From assembly GCA_016218915.1 (NCBI GenBank), contig JACRCQ010000073.1, positions 1-64,000 of the forward strand: 64,000 nucleotides of DNA. Direction: 5' to 3'. The stretch is from Deltaproteobacteria bacterium (GTDB taxonomy: Bacteria; Myxococcota_A; Polyangia; Polyangiales; Polyangiaceae). Under the pieces are notes generated by a model. The model was not told the origin of the DNA, ran no database searches, and worked only from the letters and a program-made list of their open reading frames with translations. This document shows positions 18,493 through 28,149 of this stretch, piece by piece (the stretch's first letter is position 1; every line of letters starts with the position of its first letter). A program made the translations under genes and the position numbers.

Positions 18493-18559
18493 GCGCGACC
18501 GTGCGGGCTCGCTTCCCCTGTTGACCCGCCGCGAGCGCGCGTCCATAGACGTGGACCCG

Positions 18560-21193
18560 ATGGACCGACAGAAGCTCACGCCGGTGATGCGGCAGTACTT
18601 TGCCGCCAAGCAGCTGCATCCGGATGCGATCCTGTTCTTCCGGCTCGGAGACTTCTACGAGATGTTCTACGACGACGCGGTCACCGCGTCGCGTCTGCTC
18701 GACCTCACCCTGACGAGCCGCAACAAGGGAGATCCGGACGAGGTTCCCATGGCTGGGGTGCCGTATCACGCGGCCACCGGCTACATCGCGAAGCTGCTTG
18801 TCGCAGGGCAGAAGGTGGCGATCTGCGAGCAGATGGCCGACCCGAGCAAGACCAAGGGGATCGTGCCGCGCGAAGTGGTCCGGGTCATCACGCCGGGGCT
18901 GGTGACGGACGACAGCCAGCTCGAGGCGCGAGCGAACCACTACCTGTGCGCGATCGACGAGGCCAAGGGGCAGTGCGGGATCGCGCTGCTCGACCTTTCC
19001 ACGGGCGAGCTTCTCGCTTCCGCGGTCGACCCCACGCCTGCGGCGGTGATGGCGGAGCTTGCCCGCGTGGAGCCGCGCGAAGTGATCGTGTCAGCGGAGG
19101 CGGCACACCTTCGAGATGCGCTTGCCCATGTCCTTTCGAGCGCATCGGTTCGTGTGGATGAGCCGATCGAGGATGACGACGTCGGGCCGACCCTGATCGG
19201 CGTGATCGGCGAGGCCGAGGCGAGGGAGGCGACGGTCTATCTTCATCCGGCGGCGGTGCGTGCGAGCGCTCGGGCGCTTCGCATGGCAGCGAGCTGCACG
19301 CCAGGGGTGCCGTTGCCGGTGCGTCGCATCGTGCCGCTCGATCCATCGAGCACGCTGCAGATCGACGAGATCGCGCAGACGCACCTGGAGCTGACGCGAT
19401 CGTCGGACGGCGGCAAGAAGGGCTCGCTGCTCGCCGTGGTCGATGCGACGCGAACCGGGCCCGGGGCGCGGTTGCTGCGGCGGTGGCTGCTGACGCCGCT
19501 CTACGATGTGGCGGGGATCCGTCGCAGGCAGGATGCGGTGGAAGCGCTGGTGGCGGACGCGATCGAGCGAGGACGTCTGCGCGACGCGCTGTCGCGGATC
19601 GGCGACATCGAACGCCTGGCCGTGCGTGCGGTGCTCGGCGATGCCACGCCTCGCGATCTGGGGGTGCTTCGCGACAGCCTGATCGAGGTTCCCAAGGCTG
19701 TGGAGGCCGTGGCTGCCGTGCCCGAGGCGTCCGCACGGGAGGCGCTGGGCATTGGCGAGTCACTGCCCGACATGCTGGTGGAGCTGCGCGACTTGCTGGC
19801 GCGCGCGCTGGTGGATCGTCCGCCTGCGCTGGCGCGCGAAGGCGGGATCATCCGCGAGGGGTTCGATGCATCGCTCGACGAGACCGCGCTGTTGCAGCGA
19901 CAGGGCGCGGATCTGATCGTTGCCATGGAGGCCGAGCTTCGCGCAACCACGGCCATAGCGACCCTGAAGATCCGATACACCCGGGTGTTTGGCTGGTACA
20001 TCGAGGTGACGCGATCGAATGTGGCGAAGGTGCCGCAAGGGTGGCGGCGCAAGCAGACGGTGGCCGGGGGCGAGCGGTTCACGACCGACGAGCTCGACGA
20101 GCTTGCGGACAAGCTTCTGCACGCCGAGGAGCGTCATGGGCAACGCGAGGCCGAGCTGTTTGCCCAGCTCGTGCGCGACGTAGCGCGCAGCTCGGAGCGT
20201 CTTCGCGCGCTCGCCTCTCTGCTCGCTCGCTGGGACGTGTTCGGCGGGCTGGCCGAGGTAGCCCATGCGCGCGACTACCGCAGGCCGCTGGTGGATGACA
20301 GCGAGGTGATCGAGATCGAGGACGGGCGACATCCGGTGGTGGAGCAGCTGGCGGCGGCGGGGCGGTTCGTGCCCAACGACGTGAAGCTCGACACGCAGGG
20401 CGAGCGGCTCTGGCTGATCACCGGACCCAACATGGCGGGCAAGTCCACGCTGATGCGCCAGGTCGCCCACATCGTGGTCCTCGCGCAGATGGGGTCGTTC
20501 GTGCCGGCGAAGGCAGCACGCATCGGCGTGGTGGACCGGATCCTCTCTCGCGTGGGCGCCAGCGACAACGTGTCGCGCGGCGAGAGCACGTTCATGGTCG
20601 AGATGCGGGAGACCGCTTCGATCCTGCGGAAAGCGACCCGACGGTCGTTCGTGATCCTCGACGAGATCGGCCGTGGGACCAGCACCTACGATGGGCTGGC
20701 GATTGCGTGGGCCGTGGCCGAGCACCTGCACGACATCGTCAAGTGCCGAACGCTCTTCGCGACGCACTACCACGAGCTGACCGAGCTCGCGAACGTGGCG
20801 AAGAACGCGGCGAACTACTCGGTCTCGGCGCGCGAGCGCGGCGACGACGTGGTGTTCCTGTACAAGCTGGTGAAGGGCGCCACCAGCAGGAGCTATGGCG
20901 TCGCTGTGGCGCGTCTGGCCGGCGTCTCGGAGACCGTGCTCGCTCGCTCGCGGGCGATCCTCGCAGCGCTCGAGTCAGGGTCCGCGTTGCCGGGCGGGAG
21001 GTACTCCACGCTCCGGGGGCGATCGCGAGCCGGAGGAGTCCAGCTCGATCTGTTCGGTGGCGCAGGTGCGCAAGAGCCGCCTGCGCCCAGCCCGGTGCTC
21101 GAGACCTTGAAGGCCGTGGAGCCGGAGCGGCTCACGCCGATGGATGCGCTTCAGCTCGTGGTGAAGCTCAAGGGGATGCTCGACGCCAAGTAG
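18560..21193 (+). CDS. mutS: DNA mismatch repair ATPase MutS
   Basis: Recognises mismatches and small loops in DNA and recruits MutL. Length 877 residues, close to E. coli MutS (853). Mismatch-contact motif GDFYEMF gives Phe 32 and Glu 34. The ATPase has Walker A GPNMAGKSTLMRQ, Walker B VILDEIGRGTSTYDG and the H-loop FATHYHELTEL. The C-terminal segment LTPMDALQLVVKLKGML is the tetramerisation helix. ATG at 18560 is chosen; an in-frame GTG nine bases earlier is possible. mutL is not in the window. Confidence 0.97.
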   Translation: MDRQKLTPVMRQYFAAKQLHPDAILFFRLGDFYEMFYDDAVTASRLLDLTLTSRNKGDPDEVPMAGVPYHAATGYIAKLLVAGQKVAICEQMADPSKTKGIVPREVVRVITPGLVTDDSQLEARANHYLCAIDEAKGQCGIALLDLSTGELLASAVDPTPAAVMAELARVEPREVIVSAEAAHLRDALAHVLSSASVRVDEPIEDDDVGPTLIGVIGEAEAREATVYLHPAAVRASARALRMAASCTPGVPLPVRRIVPLDPSSTLQIDEIAQTHLELTRSSDGGKKGSLLAVVDATRTGPGARLLRRWLLTPLYDVAGIRRRQDAVEALVADAIERGRLRDALSRIGDIERLAVRAVLGDATPRDLGVLRDSLIEVPKAVEAVAAVPEASAREALGIGESLPDMLVELRDLLARALVDRPPALAREGGIIREGFDASLDETALLQRQGADLIVAMEAELRATTAIATLKIRYTRVFGWYIEVTRSNVAKVPQGWRRKQTVAGGERFTTDELDELADKLLHAEERHGQREAELFAQLVRDVARSSERLRALASLLARWDVFGGLAEVAHARDYRRPLVDDSEVIEIEDGRHPVVEQLAAAGRFVPNDVKLDTQGERLWLITGPNMAGKSTLMRQVAHIVVLAQMGSFVPAKAARIGVVDRILSRVGASDNVSRGESTFMVEMRETASILRKATRRSFVILDEIGRGTSTYDGLAIAWAVAEHLHDIVKCRTLFATHYHELTELANVAKNAANYSVSARERGDDVVFLYKLVKGATSRSYGVAVARLAGVSETVLARSRAILAALESGSALPGGRYSTLRGRSRAGGVQLDLFGGAGAQEPPAPSPVLETLKAVEPERLTPMDALQLVVKLKGMLDAK

Positions 21194-21204
21194 GTCGCAG
21201 ACGA

Positions 21205-21885
21205 TCAACCGAGGAAACGTCGCACGATCTCCACGATCGCAGCGTCATCGCGGGGTTGCTGGGCCAGCGCGGGTTGGATGAGGCTCGCCTTGTCCGGCGC
21301 ACGCGCGAGGAAGCCCTCCATCAGGATGCGCCCTTCGCGCGGTGTTATCTCGGGATGAGGCTGGATTCCCCAGATCGGTCGATCGCCGAAGCGCATTGCT
21401 GCCACGCGGCACCCGGCGCTCTTTCCGAGCACCTTCCACGGCGCAGGCAGATCGCGCACCTCGTCGAAGTGCGACGTGAACATCCAAGTCGGATTCGGCA
21501 GGCCATCGATCAGCGGATCGCTCGCGGTCCACTCCACGGCTACCCAGCCGATCTCGGGTGTGGTCGACCTTGCGACGCACGGCAGCCCGGAGAGCGTACG
21601 GGCCAGCATCTGGTGGCCGAAGCAGCTCCCCAGGATCGGAATGCCTCGATCGAAGGCCCGGCGTACCGCCTCCGCTTCCGCCTCGAACCAGGGCTCAGGG
21701 CGCACGATCGACGACTCGGATCCGGTCACGATCAAGTGGGAGTAGGCGGCGAGATCGGGCACGCTGCCGCCGGAAGGCAGGTGAACCGAGTCGGATGCGA
21801 CTTCGCCGAGCCACTGTCGCCAGCCCGCGGTGGGCGTGTACATTTCGGGGAAAATCGAGCCATCGAGGATGAGGACGCGACGCAT
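21205..21885 (-). CDS. Class I glutamine amidotransferase domain protein
   Basis: Stand-alone class I amidotransferase of 226 residues. The nucleophile elbow is LGSCFGHQML and the catalytic His lies in WGIQPHPEITP, with the acidic partner just after. This is the GuaA-like subfamily that includes gamma-glutamyl peptidases and cytoplasmic GMP-synthase-like proteins. It is convergent with mutS and divergent from the 94-residue gene at 21949. The substrate cannot be assigned. Confidence 0.85.
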   Translation of the reverse strand: MRRVLILDGSIFPEMYTPTAGWRQWLGEVASDSVHLPSGGSVPDLAAYSHLIVTGSESSIVRPEPWFEAEAEAVRRAFDRGIPILGSCFGHQMLARTLSGLPCVARSTTPEIGWVAVEWTASDPLIDGLPNPTWMFTSHFDEVRDLPAPWKVLGKSAGCRVAAMRFGDRPIWGIQPHPEITPREGRILMEGFLARAPDKASLIQPALAQQPRDDAAIVEIVRRFLG

Positions 21886-21948
21886 GGAGCGGTGAATGCC
21901 ATCTGCCTGGGCTTGCCGCAAGAGCACTTCGGCGCTATCCCCTCCGCC

Positions 21949-22233
21949 ATGAGCGACTCCAAGCCGGCCTGCGGTCCCCCTGTCGACGTGGTCAAGACCG
22001 ACGGCGTTCGCGTTGCGCGTTGTCCGTGCGGAACCTTGCACGTCACCTTCCAGCGGACCGGCGTGACCATGCAGCTGTCAGCCGAGTACTTCAACGAAGT
22101 GGTCCAGGCGCTGTCGCTCTCCAAGACGATCCTCGAGCCGCAGGACGAGCCGAACGTACGCGTGATCCACGCACCCGTCTCGCGCGGGTTCGTCACGATC
22201 GAGACGCCAGGCTTCAAGAAGCCCAGCAACTAG
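21949..22233 (+). CDS. Small conserved hypothetical protein
   Basis: Protein of 94 residues beginning MSDSKPACGPPVDVVKTD. It has a CPCGTLHVTFQRTG motif (C-x-C pair followed by beta strands) and a helix (SAEYFNEVVQALSLS). No signal peptide, so presumably cytoplasmic. The CPCG pair might bind metal, but only three cysteines are present. Unrecognised. Confidence 0.7.
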   Translation: MSDSKPACGPPVDVVKTDGVRVARCPCGTLHVTFQRTGVTMQLSAEYFNEVVQALSLSKTILEPQDEPNVRVIHAPVSRGFVTIETPGFKKPSN

Positions 22234-22244
22234 CGGATGAAGGG

Positions 22245-23270
22245 TCAGCGGGCGCGGCGAACCCAGCCGCCGCGTTTGGGCGACTGGCTCGAGGGCGACC
22301 ACTCGACGTACCGGTTGGTCTCCAGGTACTCGAGCAGCTCGTACATGCGGTCTGCGTCGATTGAAGACTGGGCGCACATCTTCGCGATGAAGGACGCGTC
22401 AGCCCAGCCCTGGGGATTGCCCCGTGCGGCAGCTTCGATCGCCTGAAGCACGATCGCGACTTCGTCTTGTGCTTTCTGCTGCGCGGCGATTTCCTCGGCC
22501 GTGGGGCCGGCAGGTACCGGGGGCGCAACGCCCTGGATGGCCATCGGCGCAGGCGCGCCCGGCGGTGGAGCTGGGATCCCCATGGCCGCTCCTGGACGAA
22601 GCGGAGGGGTCACGGGCGAAGCGGGTGCTGGCGCCGGCAGTGGCGGGGGGCCAACGGGCGCGGAGCCTCCTGGAGGAACCAGCTGCACACCCGGCGTTGC
22701 CGTGGTGGGCATCACGACGTTGGTGACGCCCGGGGGCGCGAGCTGAGGCGACGAGCCCATGCGGGGAGGCGCCGGCACAGCGGCTTGCATCGGTTGGACG
22801 CCGGACGCTCGGGTTGGCAGCGGAGCCGGAACTGGAGCGTGGGGAGCAGGCGCTGGAAGCGGGACTGCCGCAGGGGCGGGGAGCGGCAGCCCGGCAGGTG
22901 GGCCAGCGGAGCCGGGCGAACCCGCCATCGGCGCTGCGGGCAGCGGCGCTGCAGCCATCGGCGCCGGAGCAGGCTGCGCTGCCTGGACCTTCTGCGTCGC
23001 GTCGCCGGAACCAGCCGAAGCGGCAACTGGCTTGCGGAAGATGAAGCACGAGCCCTTGTCGCCTTTGGGATCCGGCAGCACCGACAGCAGCTCCCAGCCC
23101 TTGGCCGATTGCATGTCGAGGTACTCCGCGAGAAGCTTGACCTCTTGACCTGCGATGAGCGGCTCAATCGCCGCTGGGATCGCCACGCTTACCTTCCCCG
23201 GCTTGGGCGCAGTCTCCCGAGCTTGGGGGAAGACTCTCAGGAACACAGCCTTGTATTCCCACTGCTCCAT
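22245..23270 (-). CDS. DUF4177-type protein with Pro/Ala linker and helical C-terminal domain
   Basis: Protein of 341 residues in three parts. Residues 1-80 match the DUF4177 pattern (MEQWEYKAVFLRV, AKGWELLSVLPDP). Residues ~85-240 are an Ala/Pro/Met-rich flexible linker. The last ~95 residues form a helical domain (QDEVAIVLQAIEAAARG, MYELLEYLETNRYVEW) that resembles a winged-helix unit and ends in basic residues. GGAGG stands nine bases before the ATG, fixing the start. No signal peptide. The divergent 269-base gap to the lipoprotein at 23540 shows no other gene. Confidence 0.75.
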   Translation of the reverse strand: MEQWEYKAVFLRVFPQARETAPKPGKVSVAIPAAIEPLIAGQEVKLLAEYLDMQSAKGWELLSVLPDPKGDKGSCFIFRKPVAASAGSGDATQKVQAAQPAPAPMAAAPLPAAPMAGSPGSAGPPAGLPLPAPAAVPLPAPAPHAPVPAPLPTRASGVQPMQAAVPAPPRMGSSPQLAPPGVTNVVMPTTATPGVQLVPPGGSAPVGPPPLPAPAPASPVTPPLRPGAAMGIPAPPPGAPAPMAIQGVAPPVPAGPTAEEIAAQQKAQDEVAIVLQAIEAAARGNPQGWADASFIAKMCAQSSIDADRMYELLEYLETNRYVEWSPSSQSPKRGGWVRRAR

Positions 23271-23539
23271 CGTCCGTACCTCCGCTATCTCCGAGCGTTC
23301 TCCGCGCAACCGCATTCTTGCAGCAGCGAGCCCATGGCTTCGACCACGCTCAAGCTGACGCGCGGGGCTTCCCCATGACACGACTTCGAGCGGGAGACAA
23401 TGCCTTGAACGCAAACGAGCTCTGCGGCGAACGTGTGGACATGAGGGGCACAACACCCCAGGGGCGGTACGTTGACACAGCTGTGCTCGCGTGATGACCT
23501 TGTCCTCATCAATACGCTTGTTTTGCTGGAGTTCACATC

Positions 23540-25393
23540 ATGGCCCTCGCTCCCACCCAGCTCGTCCGCGCTGCGATCCTGTCTTCGCTCCTCGCCATCT
23601 CCTGCGGCGGGAGCACGGATAACCTTTTCACGCCAGGGGGCGAGAGCGGAGCAGGCGGCGCGGATGGAGCCTCTGAAGCCGCTGCCGGCTCAGGCGGCTC
23701 GGTGACACCGGATGGGTCCGCGGACGGATGGGACGGCACCGTGCCAGAGGCAGGGCAGGACGCAAGCCCCGAGGTTGGGCAGGATGGGGACGCATCGAAG
23801 CCTGACGCTTCCTGCGGACCGACCTTGAAGCTCTGCAACGGCGCGTGCGTGGCGGTGAACGACCCCAGCTACGGGTGCGCCCCTGATTCTTGCGGGCCTT
23901 GTACGGCTCCGCACGGGACGGCATCGTGCGCAAACGAGAAGTGTACGATCTCCATCTGCGAAAGCGGCTGGGCGGATTGCGACGGCAACCCATCGAACGG
24001 GTGCGAGACATCGACTATCGACGACCTCTCGAACTGCGGCGGATGTGCCATGTCGTGCTCGTTTCCTCACGCCGACGCGAAGTGCTCTGGGGGCGTCTGC
24101 TCGGTGTCCGTGTGCAACATGGGGTTCTCGGACTGCGACGCCAACCCAGCGAACGGCTGCGAGGTTGCATTGCAGATCGATCCTGCCAACTGCGGCGCGT
24201 GCGGCACGCAGTGCGCGACGCCCCATGCGCAGGCTGCCTGCTACGGCGCCAAGTGCGCGGTGGGCGCGTGCGACGTCGGCTGGGACAACTGCAACAACGA
24301 CGCGGGCGACGGCTGCGAGACCAACATCAGCAGCGATCCGGTGCACTGCAGCGCGTGCAACGTCTACTGCACCGAGCCTCCCAACGCTTCTGCTGCGTGT
24401 ACGGCAGGGCAGTGCTCGCTGGGCGCCTGCAACGCCGGCTTTGCCAACTGCGACGCCAACGGTGCGAACGGCTGCGAGGTCAATACGCTGACCGACGCCA
24501 CGAATTGCGGCGCGTGCGGCAATGTCTGCGGCACTGGCGGCTGTCAGGCTGGCCAGTGCTCGGCTCCCACCACGCCGGTCGTGGTTTCTACCGGGGGGGC
24601 CAACCCGTACGACATCGCGGTGGATGCGCAGAACGTCTACTGGTCCTCCGCGTCGGGCGTGTCCCGCGCACCCAAGACGGGCGGCAGCCCCGTGGTCCTG
24701 ACGCCAGGCGCGTCGGCCAACGGTATCGCGATCGATGCCCTCAGGGTCTACTTCTCGGACAACGTCGAATTCGCCATCAAGTCCGTGCCGCTCGGCGGTG
24801 GAACGGTCACGACCCTGTGGTCCGGGTCCAGCCACCCCTGGAGGCTGACGACGAACGGCACTTCCGTGTTCTTCACGGACGACTCTGCGAGCACGGTCAA
24901 CAAGGTGCCCACCACAGGCGGCGCCATGACCGTGATCGCGTCAGGCCAGACCGGCGCTGCGGGGATCGCCCGGGACAGCACGAGTCTGTACTGGACGACC
25001 CAGACAGACGGAACGGTGATGAAGATGCCGATCCTCGGAGGGGCGATCGTCACGCTCGCGTCAGGTGAGAGCAGTCCCGTTCGTGTGGCCGTGGATGCCA
25101 CGAGCGCGTACTTCAGCTGCTACACCTCGACCGGCGCGATCAGGAAGGTGCCTCTTGGCGGCGGAACGGTCACGACCCTTGCGGCGAGCCAGGCAAGTCC
25201 CATCGCGGTGGCGGTCGACTCGGGCTGGGTCTACTGGACCGACGCAAGCGCGGTGAAGAAGATGCCAGTGGGGGGTGGAGCGACCGTGGTCCTCGCTCCG
25301 GGCCAGCAGCAGCCCAACTCCCTGGCCCTGGACGCCACGCGCGTGTACTGGACCAACTTCGGGGATGGGACGGTGATGGCCGTGGCGAAGTGA
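23540..25393 (+). CDS. Cys-rich plus beta-propeller lipoprotein
   Basis: Predicted lipoprotein of 617 residues with signal and lipobox LAISC (Cys 22). A Gly/Ala/Ser/Asp linker runs to ~residue 90. About six Cys modules follow, each with CDxNxxNGCE and NCGxCGxxC (residues ~95-335). The C-terminal ~280 residues form a propeller whose blades repeat as YWxxxxxGxVxKxPxxGG and end in VYWTNFGDGTVMAVAK. It is a paralogue of the truncated gene at the window start and shows the normal ending that copy seems to have lost. Likely surface-exposed; ligand unknown. Confidence 0.88.
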   Translation: MALAPTQLVRAAILSSLLAISCGGSTDNLFTPGGESGAGGADGASEAAAGSGGSVTPDGSADGWDGTVPEAGQDASPEVGQDGDASKPDASCGPTLKLCNGACVAVNDPSYGCAPDSCGPCTAPHGTASCANEKCTISICESGWADCDGNPSNGCETSTIDDLSNCGGCAMSCSFPHADAKCSGGVCSVSVCNMGFSDCDANPANGCEVALQIDPANCGACGTQCATPHAQAACYGAKCAVGACDVGWDNCNNDAGDGCETNISSDPVHCSACNVYCTEPPNASAACTAGQCSLGACNAGFANCDANGANGCEVNTLTDATNCGACGNVCGTGGCQAGQCSAPTTPVVVSTGGANPYDIAVDAQNVYWSSASGVSRAPKTGGSPVVLTPGASANGIAIDALRVYFSDNVEFAIKSVPLGGGTVTTLWSGSSHPWRLTTNGTSVFFTDDSASTVNKVPTTGGAMTVIASGQTGAAGIARDSTSLYWTTQTDGTVMKMPILGGAIVTLASGESSPVRVAVDATSAYFSCYTSTGAIRKVPLGGGTVTTLAASQASPIAVAVDSGWVYWTDASAVKKMPVGGGATVVLAPGQQQPNSLALDATRVYWTNFGDGTVMAVAK

Positions 25394-25414
25394 AGCTCGC
25401 GACCGAGCGCCTGC

Positions 25415-26194
25415 TCACTCCCCTTTCCAGACCGGCTTGCGCTTCTCGAGAAACGCGGTGATGCCTTCGGCATAGTCGTGGCTGTCGTAGACCTTTCGCC
25501 TGAGCCCCCCGATTCGCTCGAAGGTCTCCGGGCTCAAGGGGCGCGCGTTGCTCAGCAGCCGCATCTGCTCCTTGATGACGGACACGCTCAACGGAGCCAG
25601 CTCGGTGATGGTCTTGGCCAACTGCCAGGTGAAGGCTTCGAGCTCCTCGACGGGAACGAGGTGGTTGAGGATTCCGACTTCGAGAGCCCGCTCAGCGCGC
25701 ATGGGCTGGGCGGTGAAGAACATCTCCTTGACGACCGAGGTGTCCACCTCGTTCATCAGGCGCAGGACGCCGGCCGGGTTGTAGGGGACGCCGATCCTGG
25801 CCGGCGTGATGGCGAACGTCGCGTTCGGCGCGCCGATCGGGATGTCGCAGCAAATGGCTAGCTCGCAGGCTCCGCCCCACACGCCCCCTTCGATCATGGC
25901 GATCACGGGCGCGCTGAACTCACGAACAGCCCGGATCCCACGCTCCAGGGGGTCGTCGTAGGCGAGCGGGTCGCGCCCGGAACGAGGCAGCTCCGTGATG
26001 TCGTGGCCGGCGGACCAGGCCTTCGCACCCTTCTTCGCCCGCAGGATCACGGCGCGCGTACGCTCCTTGGCGCACCGCTCGAGAGAATCGATCATCTCGC
26101 CGAGCATTGCAGCACTCAGCGCATTGCGCTTCGCGTCGTTGTTGAAGGTGATGGTTCCGATCCGGTCCTTGATCTCGCAAAGCACCAACGACAT
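25415..26194 (-). CDS. scpB: Methylmalonyl-CoA decarboxylase (crotonase family)
   Basis: Converts methylmalonyl-CoA to propionyl-CoA. The 259-residue protein follows E. coli ScpB closely: FSAGHDIHELP corresponds to WSAGHDITELP, then GRDPLAYDDPL, EGGVWGGACELA (oxyanion hole), GVPYNPAGV, VGILNHLVPVEELE and the ending AEGITAFLEKRKP. These positions, especially the GHDI...YDDPL signature, separate it from ordinary enoyl-CoA hydratases. No mutase or CoA transferase gene lies beside it, so it stands alone here. It is convergent with the propeller lipoprotein. Confidence 0.92.
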   Translation of the reverse strand: MSLVLCEIKDRIGTITFNNDAKRNALSAAMLGEMIDSLERCAKERTRAVILRAKKGAKAWSAGHDITELPRSGRDPLAYDDPLERGIRAVREFSAPVIAMIEGGVWGGACELAICCDIPIGAPNATFAITPARIGVPYNPAGVLRLMNEVDTSVVKEMFFTAQPMRAERALEVGILNHLVPVEELEAFTWQLAKTITELAPLSVSVIKEQMRLLSNARPLSPETFERIGGLRRKVYDSHDYAEGITAFLEKRKPVWKGE

Positions 26195-26324
26195 GGCAGC
26201 CTCCCTCAGGCAGCGATTGTACTACGGCTGCGCGGTATCTTATCGCCTCGCCTCGGACATCTGCCGGATCTCAGCTTCGGAATAATCGTGTGAACTGGAG
26301 GTTGCTCGGCTCGAGGAGACCCCG

Positions 26325-27071
26325 ATGCGATTACCCCAGAAAATAGCCCTGTTGGTGCTTGCCGCACTAGCCCTGGTCGTATCGGGCGATGCGCAGGCTG
26401 GACCAGACTGCCTCACCGCGTACGGCAAGACCTCGTGCGGTCACTACTGCCAGGCAGGGGACGGGCAGGTGCGATGCGCGCAGACCCAGCATGGCACATG
26501 TGCATTCACGAGCGGGATGCTCGCGTGCTGGGACCCTCCGACTGTCCTGCGATTTGCGTACGGCGAACGCGTGCCGCGTCCCACCTGCGTCTCTGCGGGC
26601 AGCCAGGTCGCCTGCGGATACAACTGCACGACCGCCTACGAGCGCCCGCAGTGCGCACAGACCCCGTTTGGTGCGTGCCGGGCCAACGAAGGGCGCGCGG
26701 TGTGCTGGGACCCGCCGGGACAGATCATTGCGTCCATGGGCCTCCGGACCCCGGCCGCAACCTGTATGGCAGCGTACGGCAAGGTCGTCTGTGGCTACTC
26801 CTGCGCAGCCTACGATGGGCTGGTGCGCTGCTCGCAGACACCGGGTGGGTTTTGCAGGGCGGAGCGAGGCACGGTCGTGTGTTGGGATCCGCCCCTGGAG
26901 AGTATTCCGGCAGTCCTGGATCCGAACGCGGAGCTGGCATGCATGGAAGCGGCTGGAGCGCGAACCTGCGGCTTCCGATGCCTGTCGACCCGGGACAAGA
27001 TCGCCTGCGGTGCAGACCGTCGCGAGTCGTGCCGTCTGGAGCCGCAGGGCATCGAGTGCGCTGCGCCTTGA
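26325..27071 (+). CDS. Secreted protein of four identical-spacing six-cysteine repeats (CWDPP repeats)
   Basis: Exported protein of 248 residues with a signal peptide ending near GDAQA; GAGGAG lies before the ATG. The mature part is almost entirely four repeats with cysteine spacing C-x8-C-x3-C-x8-C-x7-C-x8-C, identical in all four. Repeats 1-3 end in CWDPP and contain C(A/S)QT and CG(H/Y)xC; repeat 4 is divergent and ends CAAP. Six cysteines per repeat suggest three disulfides each. I do not recognise the domain. The neighbouring genes give no functional clue. Confidence 0.85.
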   Translation: MRLPQKIALLVLAALALVVSGDAQAGPDCLTAYGKTSCGHYCQAGDGQVRCAQTQHGTCAFTSGMLACWDPPTVLRFAYGERVPRPTCVSAGSQVACGYNCTTAYERPQCAQTPFGACRANEGRAVCWDPPGQIIASMGLRTPAATCMAAYGKVVCGYSCAAYDGLVRCSQTPGGFCRAERGTVVCWDPPLESIPAVLDPNAELACMEAAGARTCGFRCLSTRDKIACGADRRESCRLEPQGIECAAP

Positions 27072-27200
27072 GCCTTCTGCAAACCCGGGCACAAAGCCGT
27101 CCGGTACCAGCCGTGTCAGCATACTTGCCGCACGCGCCCGCTGAGCTTAGCCTGTAGGCGGACAGGCCACGTCCGCCCGTGCGGACCAGGTGAAATCAAC

Positions 27201-28148
27201 GTGCGGTCCCGGCTCATCATTTCCTCGCTCTTTGTGACGGCGTCCTTGCTGTCCGTGCCCCTTTTGACTCAGGCCGAGCCGCCGGCGTCGACCACCACGG
27301 CTGCGGATCGTCAGGCAGCGGCGCAGGCGTTTGCCGAGGGGCAGCGTGCGTTCACGCTGGGGGACTTTCCGCACGCGGCAGAGTCTTTCGAGAAGGCCTA
27401 TGCGAAGGCTCCCCATCACGCGGCACTGTGGAATGCCGCGAGGAGCTGGCAGAAGGCGGGTGAGACCGCGCGTGCAGCCAACCTGTATGCGCGCTACCTG
27501 CGCGAGGCGCCGCCCAATGCGCCGGATCGCAACAGCGCCAGCTCAGCGCTCCAGAAGATCTCCACGAAGCTCGCGAGGCTCGAGATCCACGCCACGGGAA
27601 TCGACCAGATCACGGTGGACGGCCAGCCGATCGAATCGACGAGCGTCTTCGTCACCCCTGGAACGCATCTTATTGAAGGGCGTGCCGGGGACCGGACGGT
27701 ACGACAGAGCCAGCCCGCCGAAGCTGGCGCAGTGGTCAGCGTGGCGCTGGTCGCGCCTCCCCCCGCCGCGTCGTCGTCTCCGAAGCCGCCCCCTCCTCCT
27801 CCGACTTCCTCGGCCAAGCCCTCGTCCGGCAAGCTACCTCCGGCGGTCGTGTACGTCGGTGGTGCGGTCACCGTGGTGCTGGCCGGCGTCATGGTTTGGT
27901 CCGGCTTGGACACCCTGGGACAGAAGAAGACTTTTGATTCCGAGCCCACGCAGGCAAACCTGGATGATGGTCACTCGCGTCAGACACGCACCAACGTGCT
28001 GCTTGCGGTGACGGCCGGGGCAGCGGTGCTGACCACGGTAGCCGCTGTCTGGCTGGTGGACTGGAAGGGCAAGTCCGACGACAAGGGCCCGGTCAACGTG
28101 AAGGTTGGGGTGGCTGGCGAGTCGCTGGTCGTGCGCGGGAGCTTCTGA
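27201..28148 (+). CDS. Periplasmic TPR protein paired with a kinase
   Basis: Exported protein of 315 residues starting with GTG (AGGTG upstream). The signal peptide ends at LTQAEPP. TPR-like helices cover residues ~35-125 (FAEGQRAFTLGDF, ALWNAARSWQKAG, ANLYARYLREAP). A PEGA-like beta module follows (ITVDGQPIES, VTPGTHLIEGRAGD), then a Pro/Ser linker and two hydrophobic spans near the C-terminus. The kinase gene starts two bases after its stop, so the two are made together. TPR-PEGA proteins of this type could be periplasmic input or scaffolding for the kinase (inference). Confidence 0.85.
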   Translation: MRSRLIISSLFVTASLLSVPLLTQAEPPASTTTAADRQAAAQAFAEGQRAFTLGDFPHAAESFEKAYAKAPHHAALWNAARSWQKAGETARAANLYARYLREAPPNAPDRNSASSALQKISTKLARLEIHATGIDQITVDGQPIESTSVFVTPGTHLIEGRAGDRTVRQSQPAEAGAVVSVALVAPPPAASSSPKPPPPPPTSSAKPSSGKLPPAVVYVGGAVTVVLAGVMVWSGLDTLGQKKTFDSEPTQANLDDGHSRQTRTNVLLAVTAGAAVLTTVAAVWLVDWKGKSDDKGPVNVKVGVAGESLVVRGSF

Positions 28149-28149
28149 C

